Counted from the stretch's first letter, positions 9,900-18,465 are shown. The stretch is DNA of 64,000 bases from Epilithonimonas arachidiradicis (GCF_003610695.1 NZ_RAQH01000011.1:1-64000); one strand, 5' to 3'. Numbers and translations: made by a program. Notes: generated from the sequence alone by a model not told the origin.

Positions 9900-9983
9900 A
9901 TCTAACCACAACGACACAAAAGGATTCACAAGGCTCGCAAAACAATTGTGTTCTTTGCGCAATGGCTTTGCGACTTTGTGTTT
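9900..9983. repeat. dispersed ACAAAG-type intergenic repeat, copy 1
   Basis: Contains ACGACACAAAAGG, CTTTGCG and TTTGCGACTTTGTG words arranged as loose inverted repeats. Similar sequence occurs at 36929-37012, 39098-39156, 41450-41515 and 54338-54530, always between genes. Confidence 0.5.
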
Positions 9984-10973
9984 TTAATATAATTTAATTT
10001 TCTCAGAATCTTCTGTTATTTCCCCAATTTCGTAAGCATCTTCCAAAAGGTCAAGGATTTTGTCAACGTGATTCTCGTCGGTTACCAAAACCATTCCCAC
10101 ACCCATATTGAAAGTTCCGTGCATTTCTTTTCTATCGATGTTTCCTCGTTTTTCTAATTCTAACATCACCGTCGGAACTTTAATTTTGGATTCATCAATG
10201 CTTGCGCAAAGTCCTTCCGGAATGATTCTCGGAACATTCTCGTACAGCCCGCCTCCTGTGATATGCGCAATTCCGTAAACCGGAACTTCTTCCAGAACCT
10301 TGTGAATGTCTTTGTAGTATAATCTTGTGGGAACAAGCAAAGTTTCATACAATGGTTTCCCTTCGAATTCTTCTTCAAAATTTGGAAAGATCTTTCTTAC
10401 CAAAGAAAACCCATTGGAATGAAACCCAGAACTTGGAATTGCAATGATTTTGTTACCTTTTCTGATTTTGGAACCGTCTATAATCTGGTCTTTCTCTACA
10501 ATTCCTACACAAAATCCAGCAACATCGTAATCTCCTGGTTGATACATTCCTGGCATCTCAGCCGTTTCGCCACCAATTAATGCGCAGTTATTATCCTTGC
10601 AGGCATTCACCATTCCAAGAACGATTTCCGCAGCAATGTCAGAATCCAATTTTCCGCAAGCCAGATAATCCAGGAAAAATAATGGTTTTGCACCGTGACA
10701 AAGGATATCATTGGCACACATTGCAAAACAATCGATACCGATAGAATCATATTTTTTAGAATCTAAAGCGACTTTCAGTTTTGTTCCAACACCGTCTGTT
10801 CCGGAAACCAGAACAGGATTTTTATAACCAGCGATTTCGTAAAATGCACCGAAGCTTCCAAGATTATTAAGAACATTTTTGTTGTGGGTCTCAGCAACAG
10901 CAGATTTGATTTTGTCAACGGTTTTGTAACCTTCTTCCTTATCTACACCGGCTGATTTATAGGTATTGCTCAT
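9984..10973 (-). CDS. purM: phosphoribosylformylglycinamidine cyclo-ligase (AIR synthetase)
   Basis: ATP-dependent ring closure of FGAM to AIR, the fifth step of purine synthesis. 329 residues, the usual length. Recognisable family segments are SGTDGVGTKLKVA, CANDILCHGAKPLFFLDYLACGKLD, GGETAEMPGMY, IPSSGFHSNGFSLVRKI and AHITGGGLYENVPRI. ATG start. It heads the leftward purM-purN-purH operon; a TAAGTTTG promoter box about 85 bases upstream and a 12-bp leader hairpin suggest where regulation could act. The other pur genes are not in the window. Confidence 0.97.
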   Translation of the reverse strand: MSNTYKSAGVDKEEGYKTVDKIKSAVAETHNKNVLNNLGSFGAFYEIAGYKNPVLVSGTDGVGTKLKVALDSKKYDSIGIDCFAMCANDILCHGAKPLFFLDYLACGKLDSDIAAEIVLGMVNACKDNNCALIGGETAEMPGMYQPGDYDVAGFCVGIVEKDQIIDGSKIRKGNKIIAIPSSGFHSNGFSLVRKIFPNFEEEFEGKPLYETLLVPTRLYYKDIHKVLEEVPVYGIAHITGGGLYENVPRIIPEGLCASIDESKIKVPTVMLELEKRGNIDRKEMHGTFNMGVGMVLVTDENHVDKILDLLEDAYEIGEITEDSEKIKLY

Positions 10974-10999
10974 TTTACTTTCAGAATTGCAATTCTTTC

Positions 11000-11033
11000 G
11001 ATTCCTTCAGGCTTTTGAAAACCTGAAAGAATC
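11000..11033 (-). promoter_or_regulatory. hairpin in the purM leader
   Basis: GATTCCTTCAGG (11000-11011) pairs with CCTGAAAGAATC (11022-11033) apart from one wobble, around a 10-base loop. It lies between the promoter box and the purM start. It could attenuate or stabilise the message, or simply be a dispersed palindrome that landed here. Confidence 0.4.
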
Positions 11034-11055
11034 TTGGAATTCATTAGATTTATTT

Positions 11056-11082
11056 CAAACTTACTTTTTCAATTTTATCAAA
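11056..11082 (-). promoter_or_regulatory. promoter of the purMNH operon
   Basis: Read leftward, TAAGTTTG (11056-11063) is a full -7 match. A TTTG (11079-11082) lies 15 bases upstream, somewhat closer than the usual -33 spacing. The expected leader is about 75 bases. Confidence 0.55.
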
Positions 11083-11114
11083 TAAAAAAGCCGACAATCT
11101 TAGAGATAGTCGGC
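11083..11114 (-). terminator. terminator of the FMN reductase gene
   Basis: GCCGACAATCT / AGATAGTCGGC (11090-11100 with 11104-11114, one A-A mismatch) around a 3-base loop, followed leftward by a T-run. It isolates purMNH from the upstream reductase gene. Confidence 0.8.
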
Positions 11115-11268
11115 CGTTATTTTAGTTCACAAGTTCGGAGGTGTTTGTGTAATTCTTTTTGCAAGAATTAAAATACTGTTGGAAATGAACTTGTGGGATT
11201 TTCATCTGATTAATTTCATTTTTCTTTGATGACAAAGTTAAGCATTCTTAACATTAATATCCAAAATG

Positions 11269-11805
11269 TTATCCAAAAAAGTTTTTAACAGCAGATAATT
11301 TCTCCTGAAACTCAGCATTCTTTTCTTCATCTACAATACCTTTCTCAATATCAAAAGTCTCTTTGAACTTAGGCAAATAGAAACTTTGAAGCACATTTGC
11401 ACCACTAGATTTAGCTCTTTGTTCGAATGCAGCTACTACATGTCTTCCACCGCCAGGACCTGTTGCAGTTGCCAAAAGAAAAACAGGCTTCTCTCCAAAA
11501 TGTTTTCTGTCCTTTATTCTGGAAACCCAATCGAACACATTTTTGAAAGCCACAGTATATGAGCTGTTATGCTCTGCCAAAGCAATAATCAACAAATCAG
11601 CTGCATCAATTTTCTCAGCAAACCTCAACGCCAGAGTTGGAATTCCGTCGTGCTTTTCTCTGTCAACACTGAAGATTGGCATTTCGTAATCATTCAAATC
11701 AAGAACTTCTACTTCAGCGCCATTGAATTGTTTTGCTGTGTATTCTGCTAATATTTTGTTGATGGATGCTCTGGAATTGCTTCCTGCAAAAGCTAATATT
11801 TTCAT
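11269..11805 (-). CDS. NADPH-dependent FMN reductase family protein
   Basis: Flavodoxin-fold oxidoreductase that uses NAD(P)H to reduce FMN, quinones or azo compounds; the substrate cannot be told from sequence. 178 residues, the usual size. The N-terminal ILAFAGSNSRASIN is the FMN phosphate-binding loop, LLIIALAEHNSSYTVAFKNVFDWVSR is the flavin-contacting segment, and LLATATGPGGGRHVV is the typical glycine-rich later loop. ATG start, single gene with its own terminator. Confidence 0.85.
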   Translation of the reverse strand: MKILAFAGSNSRASINKILAEYTAKQFNGAEVEVLDLNDYEMPIFSVDREKHDGIPTLALRFAEKIDAADLLIIALAEHNSSYTVAFKNVFDWVSRIKDRKHFGEKPVFLLATATGPGGGRHVVAAFEQRAKSSGANVLQSFYLPKFKETFDIEKGIVDEEKNAEFQEKLSAVKNFFG

Positions 11806-11879
11806 TCGTTTAAATTTTAAAGCGTCAAATGTAGAGACTTTAAACCAAAAATGGATTGATGTAGGTTAGTTTTATAACA

Positions 11880-11910
11880 AAAAAATTGAGCATCTGATGC
11901 TCAATTTTCA
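11880..11910 (-). terminator. terminator of the DUF4142 gene
   Basis: AAAATTGAGCAT (11882-11893) pairs perfectly with ATGCTCAATTTT (11897-11908) around CTG. Read leftward it is followed by T-rich sequence, about 20 bases past the stop of the DUF4142 gene. Confidence 0.8.
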
Positions 11911-11931
11911 ACATAACTTTGTCAAATTATT

Positions 11932-12561
11932 TTATTTAGCTGCAGCTTTGGCTTTTTCAGACTCCATCAAGTGATGTTCCAATGTTGGAACCGTTTTATT
12001 GGCAAAAGATTTAAGCGAAGATTCCGTTCCTTTAGACGCTTCTTCTTTGAATTCTGCAATATCTTTTTTATGATCGCTGACCATCAGATCCGTATAAGCA
12101 CGATCGAAGTCTGCTCCTTTTTTAGCTTTCAGATCATCATATTTTTTCTGTTTGTCTGCATCCAGACTTGTTGGTAAAGTATAGCCTGCTGTGGATGCCC
12201 ATTGCTTCAGCTCATCATTTGCTTTGCTGTGATCTTTTACCATCATTGCTCCGAGAGATTTTACTTCAGCACTGTTGGCGTTTGTTGAAGCCAGCTGCCC
12301 CATCATCACTTCCATCATTCCGCCTCTTGCAGCAGCGTCAGCAAATTTTTTGTCCTGAGCGCTTAGGTTAGCAGTCACACTGCTGTTGGTTCCTGTAGCG
12401 GCAGAATCTGCGGGCATCATTGTGCTATCATTGCCAACAGTTGCAGAATCATTAGTCATCATTGCTGTGCTGTCACCTGTGGTGTTCATAGTTGTCGTGT
12501 CACTTTTCTTGCAGGCTACCAGAGCTGCAACAGCCAGAAGGCTTAGGATTGAATTTTTCAT
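11932..12561 (-). CDS. DUF4142 domain lipoprotein
   Basis: 209 residues with a lipoprotein signal (LLAVAALVAC, Cys 17), a Ser/Thr/Met/Asp-rich linker of about 50 residues, then a DUF4142 four-helix domain. Helices carry DKKFADAAARGGMMEVMMGQLA, EVKSLGAMMVKDHSKANDELKQWA and the second-half His-containing segments VSDHKKDIAEFKEEA and TVPTLEHHLMESEKAK. The paired MxxDHxK/MxxDHKK elements resemble ferritin-like metal sites, but the function of the family is not established. Located in the periplasm or outer envelope. Single gene with its own terminator. Confidence 0.85.
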   Translation of the reverse strand: MKNSILSLLAVAALVACKKSDTTTMNTTGDSTAMMTNDSATVGNDSTMMPADSAATGTNSSVTANLSAQDKKFADAAARGGMMEVMMGQLASTNANSAEVKSLGAMMVKDHSKANDELKQWASTAGYTLPTSLDADKQKKYDDLKAKKGADFDRAYTDLMVSDHKKDIAEFKEEASKGTESSLKSFANKTVPTLEHHLMESEKAKAAAK

Positions 12562-12994
12562 AACAATATTATTTAGTGTGTGTAATGTGTTTGACTTAAC
12601 AATTTGTCTGCCAAATAATTAGTTAGACCAAGTATTATGAACTCTATTCGTCTTTCAATCTGTGATAAAAAGGGAGAGAAACAAATTTGAGCTGCTTCTC
12701 TCCCGAAAGAATATAATCAATTTGTGGATTATCAGAAAAGAGGACATTGCTGCCCTCCTTATCAAAAAATCTAATACTATGAACTAGATTTCTTTGAAAA
12801 TTTCACATCAAAGTATTTGCCAAAATTATCATAATCCTGAATTAAATTTGACTTATACAATTTATAACCAGTCTAATAAGGATTTACAAACTGATTAATA
12901 TGATCAAATATCAATCCTACTCAACATGAAATATCTTTATCAAATAATTATTAAACTAACTTCTAAACAATCAAATTGTTATTCAAATTGATTT
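12562..12994. other. 433-base gene-free stretch
   Basis: It holds the upstream region of the DUF4142 gene, the candidate structured RNA at 12655-12790, and about 200 bases of very AT-rich sequence with no open frame or repeat that I can support. Confidence 0.5.
12655..12790 (-). ncRNA. candidate small structured RNA
   Basis: Read leftward, a 10-bp stem (12751-12760 with 12737-12746, two wobbles) is capped by a GCAA tetraloop of the GNRA class. About 30 bases later comes a 9-bp perfect stem GGGAGAGAA / TTCTCTCCC (12672-12680 with 12696-12704) followed by TTTTTATC, a good terminator. No gene on this strand explains the terminator. The 5' end is unknown and no strong promoter box was found. An alternative is a 30-codon frame starting at 12751-12749 after GGAGG, but its sequence is unremarkable. 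Confidence 0.35.
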
Positions 12995-13435
12995 ATGGTC
13001 TTAAAATTGATATTGAATCTCAAATACAATTTACTATTTGATTTAATTAATACCTCTTGCGCTATGATATTTGATAAAAACTACCTTAAACCAAGTAACG
13101 ACAGCTCATACTTCGTTTACCAAGAAGAGCAGGAAAACACCAATTTCATCAACCCTTATAATGATAATCCTTATATGATCAGCTCTCTGCAAAAACTCAA
13201 AAAACGAATGACCTGCAAAAAGAAACAGTCTATCGTTAATGAATGTCTCAATGATTATAAAGATCATATAGTAGAACATCCTCAGATTAATCATGCTTTT
13301 GAAACAGAAGATATCAAGCCTCCTAAGGCATCCTTTGCAGAATATGCCAGATCCTCTTACCAAAAGGTTCTGAAAGACCTGGAAAACATCCAGAAACTTA
13401 TTGATAAATTGAGTATCAATGAAGTAAGACTATAA
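12995..13435 (+). CDS. hypothetical protein
   Basis: I do not recognise this protein. The frame gives 146 residues from ATG 12995 or 123 from ATG 13064. The first 23 residues come from AT-rich DNA with little character, so ATG 13064 (MIFDKNYLKPSND) is the likelier start. The rest is polar, with a lysine-rich patch (KLKKRMTCKKKQ) and a predicted helical C-terminus (YQKVLKDLENIQKLIDKLS). No signal peptide or membrane segment. It is a lone gene followed by a strong terminator. Probably a genus-level conserved cytoplasmic protein. Confidence 0.6.
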   Translation: MVLKLILNLKYNLLFDLINTSCAMIFDKNYLKPSNDSSYFVYQEEQENTNFINPYNDNPYMISSLQKLKKRMTCKKKQSIVNECLNDYKDHIVEHPQINHAFETEDIKPPKASFAEYARSSYQKVLKDLENIQKLIDKLSINEVRL

Positions 13436-13470
13436 AACAATTAAATAAATATTAGTTAATAGATCAAGAA

Positions 13471-13500
13471 AACCCGGAAGCAAATACTTCCGGGTTTTTC
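13471..13500 (+). terminator. bidirectional terminator
   Basis: AACCCGGAAG pairs perfectly with CTTCCGGGTT around CAAATA (stem core 13473-13480 with 13487-13494), then TTTTTC. A-rich sequence on the left lets it serve the convergent PfpI gene as well. Confidence 0.85.
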
Positions 13501-13518
13501 GTATCATAGTAATTCTGA

Positions 13519-14067
13519 TTAAAGATTCTGGTCTTCGTGTTTACCTTCTTTGATCTCTTCCACCATTTTTGCATTGAAAGCTGGCAGATCTTCCGGAGTT
13601 CGGCTTGTTACCAGACCATTATCTACAACCACTTCACTATCTTCCCAAACTGCGCCGGCATTTTTGAGATCGGTACTGATAGAGTTGACAGAAGTCATTT
13701 TCCTGCCTTCTACGGCACCAGCATTGATGAGAAGCTGCGGACCGTGACAAATGGCAGCGACAGGCTTATGCTGTTTGAAAAAATCCTGAACAAAGGATAT
13801 AGCCTTGTCATTAGTCCTCAATTGATCCGGATTGATAACGCCGCCCGGAAGTACCAACGCATCGTAATCAGATGCTGAGACCTGATCCAAGGTTTTATCT
13901 ACTTCATAATCTCGTCCCCAATCTTTTTCTGCCCACGCCTTAATGGTTCCAGATTTTGGGCTGATAATATGAGTAATCCATCCCATTTGTTGCAGGTAAT
14001 CTTTTGGAGATTTCAATTCGCTTTCTTCGAAGCCATCTGTTGCGAGTATTGCAATTTGCTTTGACAT
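13519..14067 (-). CDS. DJ-1/PfpI family protein (type 1 glutamine amidotransferase-like)
   Basis: 182 residues, close to the PfpI/YhbO subfamily. The nucleophile elbow is AAICHGPQ with Cys 107 and His 108, and the N-terminal acidic residue is in DGFEESEL (Glu 14/15). ALVLPGGVINPDQLR is the typical strand before the elbow, and VTSRTPEDLPAF is the family C-terminal motif. Members have been described as stress-induced chaperones, deglycases or proteases; sequence alone does not decide. Cytoplasmic. ATG start, monocistronic. Confidence 0.9.
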   Translation of the reverse strand: MSKQIAILATDGFEESELKSPKDYLQQMGWITHIISPKSGTIKAWAEKDWGRDYEVDKTLDQVSASDYDALVLPGGVINPDQLRTNDKAISFVQDFFKQHKPVAAICHGPQLLINAGAVEGRKMTSVNSISTDLKNAGAVWEDSEVVVDNGLVTSRTPEDLPAFNAKMVEEIKEGKHEDQNL

Positions 14068-14236
14068 AATAAATATTTTTTGTGATTAATATGGTCACAG
14101 TAAGGAAAATATTATGCCGACGAAACCATTAGAATTATAAAACTTTGTTAAAGGTAGAGTGAGTCGGGTTACAAGTTGCGAGGTTTATGTTTAAAAAATC
14201 TTTAAGATTAGAAATTGACAACTGCATTATGGCTAA

Positions 14237-14614
<378 letters not shown>

Positions 14615-14617
14615 TAT

Positions 14618-14645
14618 GTCATTGCGAATGAAATGAAGCAATCTC
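14618..14645. repeat. dispersed CATTGC...GCAAT palindrome, copy 1
   Basis: GTCATTGCGAATG continues into GAAGCAATCTC, an imperfect palindrome. A related copy in the opposite sense is at 37121-37148. Confidence 0.5.
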
Positions 14646-14721
14646 TCGTCTTTTTGAATAAATAAGCATATTGACAAGCTGAAGCTTCATTAATTAATCA
14701 TTCATAACTTATAACTCATTA

Positions 14722-15354
14722 TTATATAAGCTTATTCTCTGCTGCTATCTTCACTAATTCGATCATATTTTTGGCTTTGAATTTTTGAAGCAGGTTTCTA
14801 CGGTGGGTTTCTACGGTAATGACTGAAATGAAAAGCTTTTCTCCAATCTCAATAGACGTATGACCATCTGCAATGGCTGAGAGAATCTGCTGTTCCCGCT
14901 TGGTTAATCTCGGAAGCTCGAAGTTGTCTGAGGAAGCACGGAGCATGATTTCCTGAACTTCTTTACTCAAAGCTAAGTCACCATTGATGGCTTTATTGAT
15001 ACAATCTGTAATTTCTTTGGGGTTGGCGTTTTTGAGAATATAACCATTACCGCCATTTTCCAGAAAGCGGAAGATAATACTGCGTTCTGCCTGATTGCTG
15101 ATGCCGATAACAATTGTTTTGGGTAATTTCTGCTTGATGCTTTTACAAAAGTCAAGACCGCTACCATCATTCAGAACTATATCCAGCAATACAACATCCA
15201 CTTGGTTTTCCTGAATAAAATCCAGAATAGCAGAGCCTTTGGTAAAGGAAAAGATTTGGAACTGATTATCCTGTTGCAAAAGGGATTTCAGGCCTTCCAG
15301 AATCATGGGGTGGTCATCTACAATAGCCAGAGTGAGTCGGGGTTTGTTATACAT
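14722..15354 (-). CDS. NarL/LuxR-family response regulator
   Basis: 210 residues: receiver domain (about 7-125) with the acidic pair DD13-14, phospho-acceptor Asp 58 in VVLLDIVL and the conserved Lys in YILKNANPKE, then a LuxR-type helix-turn-helix (about 145-205) with RLTKREQQILSAIADG and SVITVETHRRNLLQKF. Binds DNA when phosphorylated. Its start codon lies inside the 3' end of the upstream kinase gene (8-base overlap), so the two are translationally coupled and form a cognate pair. Targets are unknown. Confidence 0.93.
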   Translation of the reverse strand: MYNKPRLTLAIVDDHPMILEGLKSLLQQDNQFQIFSFTKGSAILDFIQENQVDVVLLDIVLNDGSGLDFCKSIKQKLPKTIVIGISNQAERSIIFRFLENGGNGYILKNANPKEITDCINKAINGDLALSKEVQEIMLRASSDNFELPRLTKREQQILSAIADGHTSIEIGEKLFISVITVETHRRNLLQKFKAKNMIELVKIAAENKLI

Positions 15355-17308
15355 AGCATTCTACATTGATGGTTGTTCCTTCGCCTTTTACCGAATGGAT
15401 CTCTACTTTACCATTAATCAGACGGACACGGTTTTCTATGTTCTTTAAACCTAATCCGTATGTGATCTTGGACTTATCGAAACCTACGCCATCGTCTTCT
15501 ACAGTTAAGGTAAGCGTATTACCGTCCTGACTGATTTGGACAATCACATTGTTGGCCTGCGCATATTTGATGACATTGCTGATGCTTTCCTGTGCGATAC
15601 GATAGAACGCCAACTGAATCTGAAAAGGAATCTTTTCAGACACATCAAACGCTTCAAACTGAATCGAAAAATGCTTGTGTGTCATTGATTCGCAGAGTTC
15701 TTTCAAGGCGGTTTCCAATCCTAGATTTTTGAGCGTCTCAGGCATCAGGTTTCTGGAGATTCTTCTCATTTCCGAGATAGACTTATCTAATTTTTCAACA
15801 ATATCCGTCGATTGGTAAAGCTCATTAGCAGAGATAGACATTCTGATATTAGCCAACATTCCGCCCATACTGTCATGGAGATCCTGAGCAATACGTTGTC
15901 TTTCCTGCTCTTCTCCCTGCAATACGGCTTGAGTAGCTTCATATTTTCTTTCGTTTTCTATGTGGAGAAGATCCTGTTGATGGCTGATGCTAATCTGCTG
16001 ATTCAGTTTTTGTTGTTTTCTGTAGGTTAGATAAATCAGAACAGCAATGATGAGACTTAATCCTAATGCAATAGCTAAGATGGTGATACGCAGATTCTTG
16101 TTTTTAGCCATCAATTCATTCTCTTTTTTCTCCTGCTCCAATTGATTAATCGTCTTTTGCTTTTCTGTTGTCTTATGGAGGATTTCGTATTCATTCAATT
16201 TCTGGAGAAGCTTTTGTTGATTAAGGCTGTCACCCAAGTCATTGGATTTCTTCATCCATTGGTAGGCTTCTTTAGATTGACCCAACACATCATTCACAGC
16301 TGCTAATTGCGTGTAAGTGATTCTTCGGTTCAATGCTTCTTTACTTAATATATTTTCTTTGAGGATTTGCTCCAACTGTTGCTTGGCTTTAACATAATCC
16401 TTCTGCATCAGATAGACATTGTACATTCTGAAATACAAAAGATGCAAAAGCTTCAGCTGATTTTTCGCTTTAGCCAACTTCACACCAGCATCCAGACTGC
16501 TAAGCGCTTTTGGATAATCCTGCTTGGTTGTATAGTACATCCCTTCCTGATAGTAGTAATTGGCATAATGCTGAGACTGCGGATAATTCTGAATCATCGC
16601 TTTGGCTTTATCCAAATAAACCTTTGCTGTTTTGCTGTCGGGTTTGTAACAATAATTACTTACTAGGTTGAGATAGGTAATCAGGTGAACTGTCTGTGTT
16701 TTCGGGATTTGCTTCAATACTTCCAAAGCTTTTTTATGATATTCTTCAGCTTTGTCCAATTGTCCTACCGACATAAACGTCAATCCCAATTGGGTATAGC
16801 TGTAGGCGAGCAGTTCCTTGTTGTTGGTTTTCTCACTTAGCGGGATGCATTTTTCTGTCAAAGCCTTAACCAAGAAATCATAACTCTTGTCTTCTATCTG
16901 GATATAAGCTTCATTGTATAAGGCTCTTATCAGGATGCCTGAGTTTTTCTTATCATTCTGTAAGAGTTTTATGGCCTGTTCATAATGTTTTTTAGCATCT
17001 GTCCTGCTCCCCTGGTTGGTAGCGAATATCCCTTGGTAATATTCTAGAAGTCCTTTTGAAAGGAGATTTTTCTTGGGGGAATTCAGTACGGTGTTAAGAG
17101 CCTGAGCACTTTTCAGACTATCGGTAGGTGCCCAATATTCTGATAACAGCAGGTAATTCTGCAAAACTACTCTATCATCTTTGCTTGTATTGATGGTATT
17201 ATTAATCTGATTCAGATACCTGACCTCATCTATCGGAATCAGCTGTTGCGATTTGCAGACTACAGTCAAAAGCAAAAACACCAGTAATAAAAATGTATTT
17301 CTGAACAT
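15347..17308 (-). CDS. TPR sensor histidine kinase (HisKA_3)
   Basis: 653 residues. Signal peptide (MFRNTFLLLVFLLLTVVCKSQ), periplasmic tetratricopeptide repeats (about 30-380), a coiled coil, one transmembrane helix (ITILAIALGLSLIIAVLIYLTY), a second coiled coil, then HisKA_3 with the phospho-accepting His in ERQRIAQDLHDSMGG and a HATPase_c domain with the G-boxes DDGVGFDKS and GLGLKNIENR. It passes phosphate to the NarL-type regulator encoded just downstream. The periplasmic TPR sensor is typical of Bacteroidota and may sense a protein or peptide partner. Divergent from the lipoprotein gene at 17473. Confidence 0.92.
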   Translation of the reverse strand: MFRNTFLLLVFLLLTVVCKSQQLIPIDEVRYLNQINNTINTSKDDRVVLQNYLLLSEYWAPTDSLKSAQALNTVLNSPKKNLLSKGLLEYYQGIFATNQGSRTDAKKHYEQAIKLLQNDKKNSGILIRALYNEAYIQIEDKSYDFLVKALTEKCIPLSEKTNNKELLAYSYTQLGLTFMSVGQLDKAEEYHKKALEVLKQIPKTQTVHLITYLNLVSNYCYKPDSKTAKVYLDKAKAMIQNYPQSQHYANYYYQEGMYYTTKQDYPKALSSLDAGVKLAKAKNQLKLLHLLYFRMYNVYLMQKDYVKAKQQLEQILKENILSKEALNRRITYTQLAAVNDVLGQSKEAYQWMKKSNDLGDSLNQQKLLQKLNEYEILHKTTEKQKTINQLEQEKKENELMAKNKNLRITILAIALGLSLIIAVLIYLTYRKQQKLNQQISISHQQDLLHIENERKYEATQAVLQGEEQERQRIAQDLHDSMGGMLANIRMSISANELYQSTDIVEKLDKSISEMRRISRNLMPETLKNLGLETALKELCESMTHKHFSIQFEAFDVSEKIPFQIQLAFYRIAQESISNVIKYAQANNVIVQISQDGNTLTLTVEDDGVGFDKSKITYGLGLKNIENRVRLINGKVEIHSVKGEGTTINVECYV

Positions 17309-17472
17309 TATTCCCTAATTATACTACAAATATCCAAATAAAAAAAACGCGATGTCTGACCGACACTCAAAATCATGGTAAACCATTAGAAATAAAATCA
17401 TCGTTTCTGATGATTGCCTCCCCAAGCCATTCTACAGAAATTTGTGTTTCACAAACCTATAAAAATAATATT

Positions 17473-17955
17473 ATGAAAAAGATAAGCACCCGAATAGCCC
17501 TATATGGCTTTTTATCTGTAATGACTTTTGGAACTGTATTAACGAGCTGTAGCAAGGATAATGATGACATAGTGGACGAGGTTATCGGACAAGGCAGTCA
17601 TTACAAAGTGACTGTAACGCTTGAAAATGTGAATCCAGACGATGATTTTGTGTCTGTAAGCTTAGCAGGCGGATCCGGCGGTACAAAGACTGATATTTGG
17701 AAAGTGAACGGCGTGGTAAGAACAGGCGAATCTGCAATAGGCTTAAAAGACACTGACTTTGCAGGTGCTACAAAAACCTATGTTATCGAAACTACCGAAC
17801 CTATCAGAGCCTTTGCCAATGGTGTCCAAATCATCAATTATGGTGCACCAATGGTTGTAAAATACAAAATTGAAAAAGGCAGCGAAACGGTTATTAATGA
17901 AAACCTTACCCTTACTGGGGACGGTGCTGACTTTACAAAACAATACTCTTTCTAA
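17473..17955 (+). CDS. hypothetical lipoprotein
   Basis: 160 residues from ATG 17473; the frame extends 21 codons upstream, but this ATG begins the signal MKKISTRIALYGFLSVMTFG with lipobox LTSC. The mature part is acidic at first (SKDNDDIVDEV) and then beta-rich (HYKVTVTLENVNPDDDFVSVSL ... YVIETTEPIRAFANGVQII ... VVKYKIEKGSETVINENLTL), consistent with one immunoglobulin-like beta-sandwich. I do not recognise a named family. It is divergent from the TPR kinase gene and could be under its control. Followed by a terminator. Confidence 0.75.
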   Translation: MKKISTRIALYGFLSVMTFGTVLTSCSKDNDDIVDEVIGQGSHYKVTVTLENVNPDDDFVSVSLAGGSGGTKTDIWKVNGVVRTGESAIGLKDTDFAGATKTYVIETTEPIRAFANGVQIINYGAPMVVKYKIEKGSETVINENLTLTGDGADFTKQYSF

Positions 17956-18014
17956 GAACACAAATATATTGTAAAACTGATGGCTTAATGATATAATAGA
18001 GGCCCTCTAATTTT

Positions 18015-18044
18015 AAATCCTGAGACTTGTCTTGGGATTTTTTG
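18015..18044 (+). terminator. terminator of the lipoprotein gene
   Basis: AAATCCTGAGAC (18015-18026) pairs with GTCTTGGGATTT (18029-18040) with two wobbles and a 2-base loop, then TTTTTT. Confidence 0.75.
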
Positions 18045-18070
18045 ATAAATCATAATTAGAATGGCAAATC

Positions 18071-18122
18071 CTCGTCAGTTCGAGTGTTTTCGGAGTATAG
18101 CGGAGAAAATGTATCGAGAACC
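18071..18122 (+). repeat. half copy of the palindromic repeat family
   Basis: Carries GTCAGTTCGAGTGTTTTCGG, an AGCGGAGAAAATG segment and TATCGAGAACC. This matches the left half of the full elements at 33358-33476 and 33925-34048. The right half is absent here. Confidence 0.75.
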
Positions 18123-18151
18123 ATTCTAAAACAACCAATCCTACACACTCT

Positions 18152-18208
18152 CAATTCCCCTCCCTCGGAGGGGTGGCAATTTGCTTCAGCAAATTGACGG
18201 GGTGGTTT
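18152..18208. repeat. tandem double-hairpin element
   Basis: CCCCTCC / GGAGGGG (18157-18163 with 18167-18173, loop CTC) is followed at once by CAATTTGCT / AGCAAATTG (18177-18185 with 18188-18196, loop TC). Two perfect stems side by side suggest a REP-like dispersed element. Confidence 0.65.
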
Positions 18209-18222
18209 ATTCCAAGAAGACC

Positions 18223-18278
18223 TCCGTCAATTCGAGTGTTTTTCTGCAGCATAGCGGAAGAAAAATGTATCGAGAACC
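18223..18278 (+). repeat. half copy of the palindromic repeat family
   Basis: CGTCAATTCGAGTGTTTTTC, AGCATAGCGGAAGAAAAATG and TATCGAGAACC: a second left-half copy, about 100 bases after the first and in the same orientation, with compensating changes (an extra T on one arm, an extra A on the other) that keep the stem. Confidence 0.7.
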
Positions 18279-18287
18279 TATTAACCT

Positions 18288-18322
18288 AAAAACAAAAAGC
18301 CTAACATTATATCAGGCCTATT
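18288..18322 (-). terminator. terminator of the 45-residue gene
   Basis: Read leftward, GCCTGATATAATGTTAGGC can fold with wobbles and is followed by TTTTTGTTTTT. It starts about 10 bases past the small gene's stop. Confidence 0.55.
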
Positions 18323-18327
18323 AAAAG

Positions 18328-18465
18328 TTACTTTTTACGATTAGGATTCAGCTGTTTTCCTCTGTTCCCTTGGTTTTGGTCATACTGCTTATTAGTTCCT
18401 GCAGTTCCTTTGTTCGCATTCTTTGTATTAGAAGCGTTTTGTTGTGGTGTGATTTTGTTTTTCAT
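18328..18465 (-). CDS. small basic hypothetical protein (45 residues)
   Basis: Begins MKNKITPQQNASNTKNANKG and ends QLNPNRKK, using an ATG at 18465. It is very rich in Asn, Gln, Lys and Gly and has no hydrophobic core, so it is probably unfolded, like small nucleic-acid-binding or stress-related peptides. It has a start codon, a clean stop and a terminator, and it sits just downstream of the AAA/VWA-like pair on the same strand, separated by 16 bases. I do not recognise a named family. Confidence 0.6.
   Translation of the reverse strand: MKNKITPQQNASNTKNANKGTAGTNKQYDQNQGNRGKQLNPNRKK

Noticed and set aside
12749-12751. 30-codon minus-strand peptide with a GGAGG ribosome site
   Set aside because: Shine-Dalgarno sites are little used in this phylum, the GGAGG is part of the GNRA-capped stem, and the peptide has no recognisable features.
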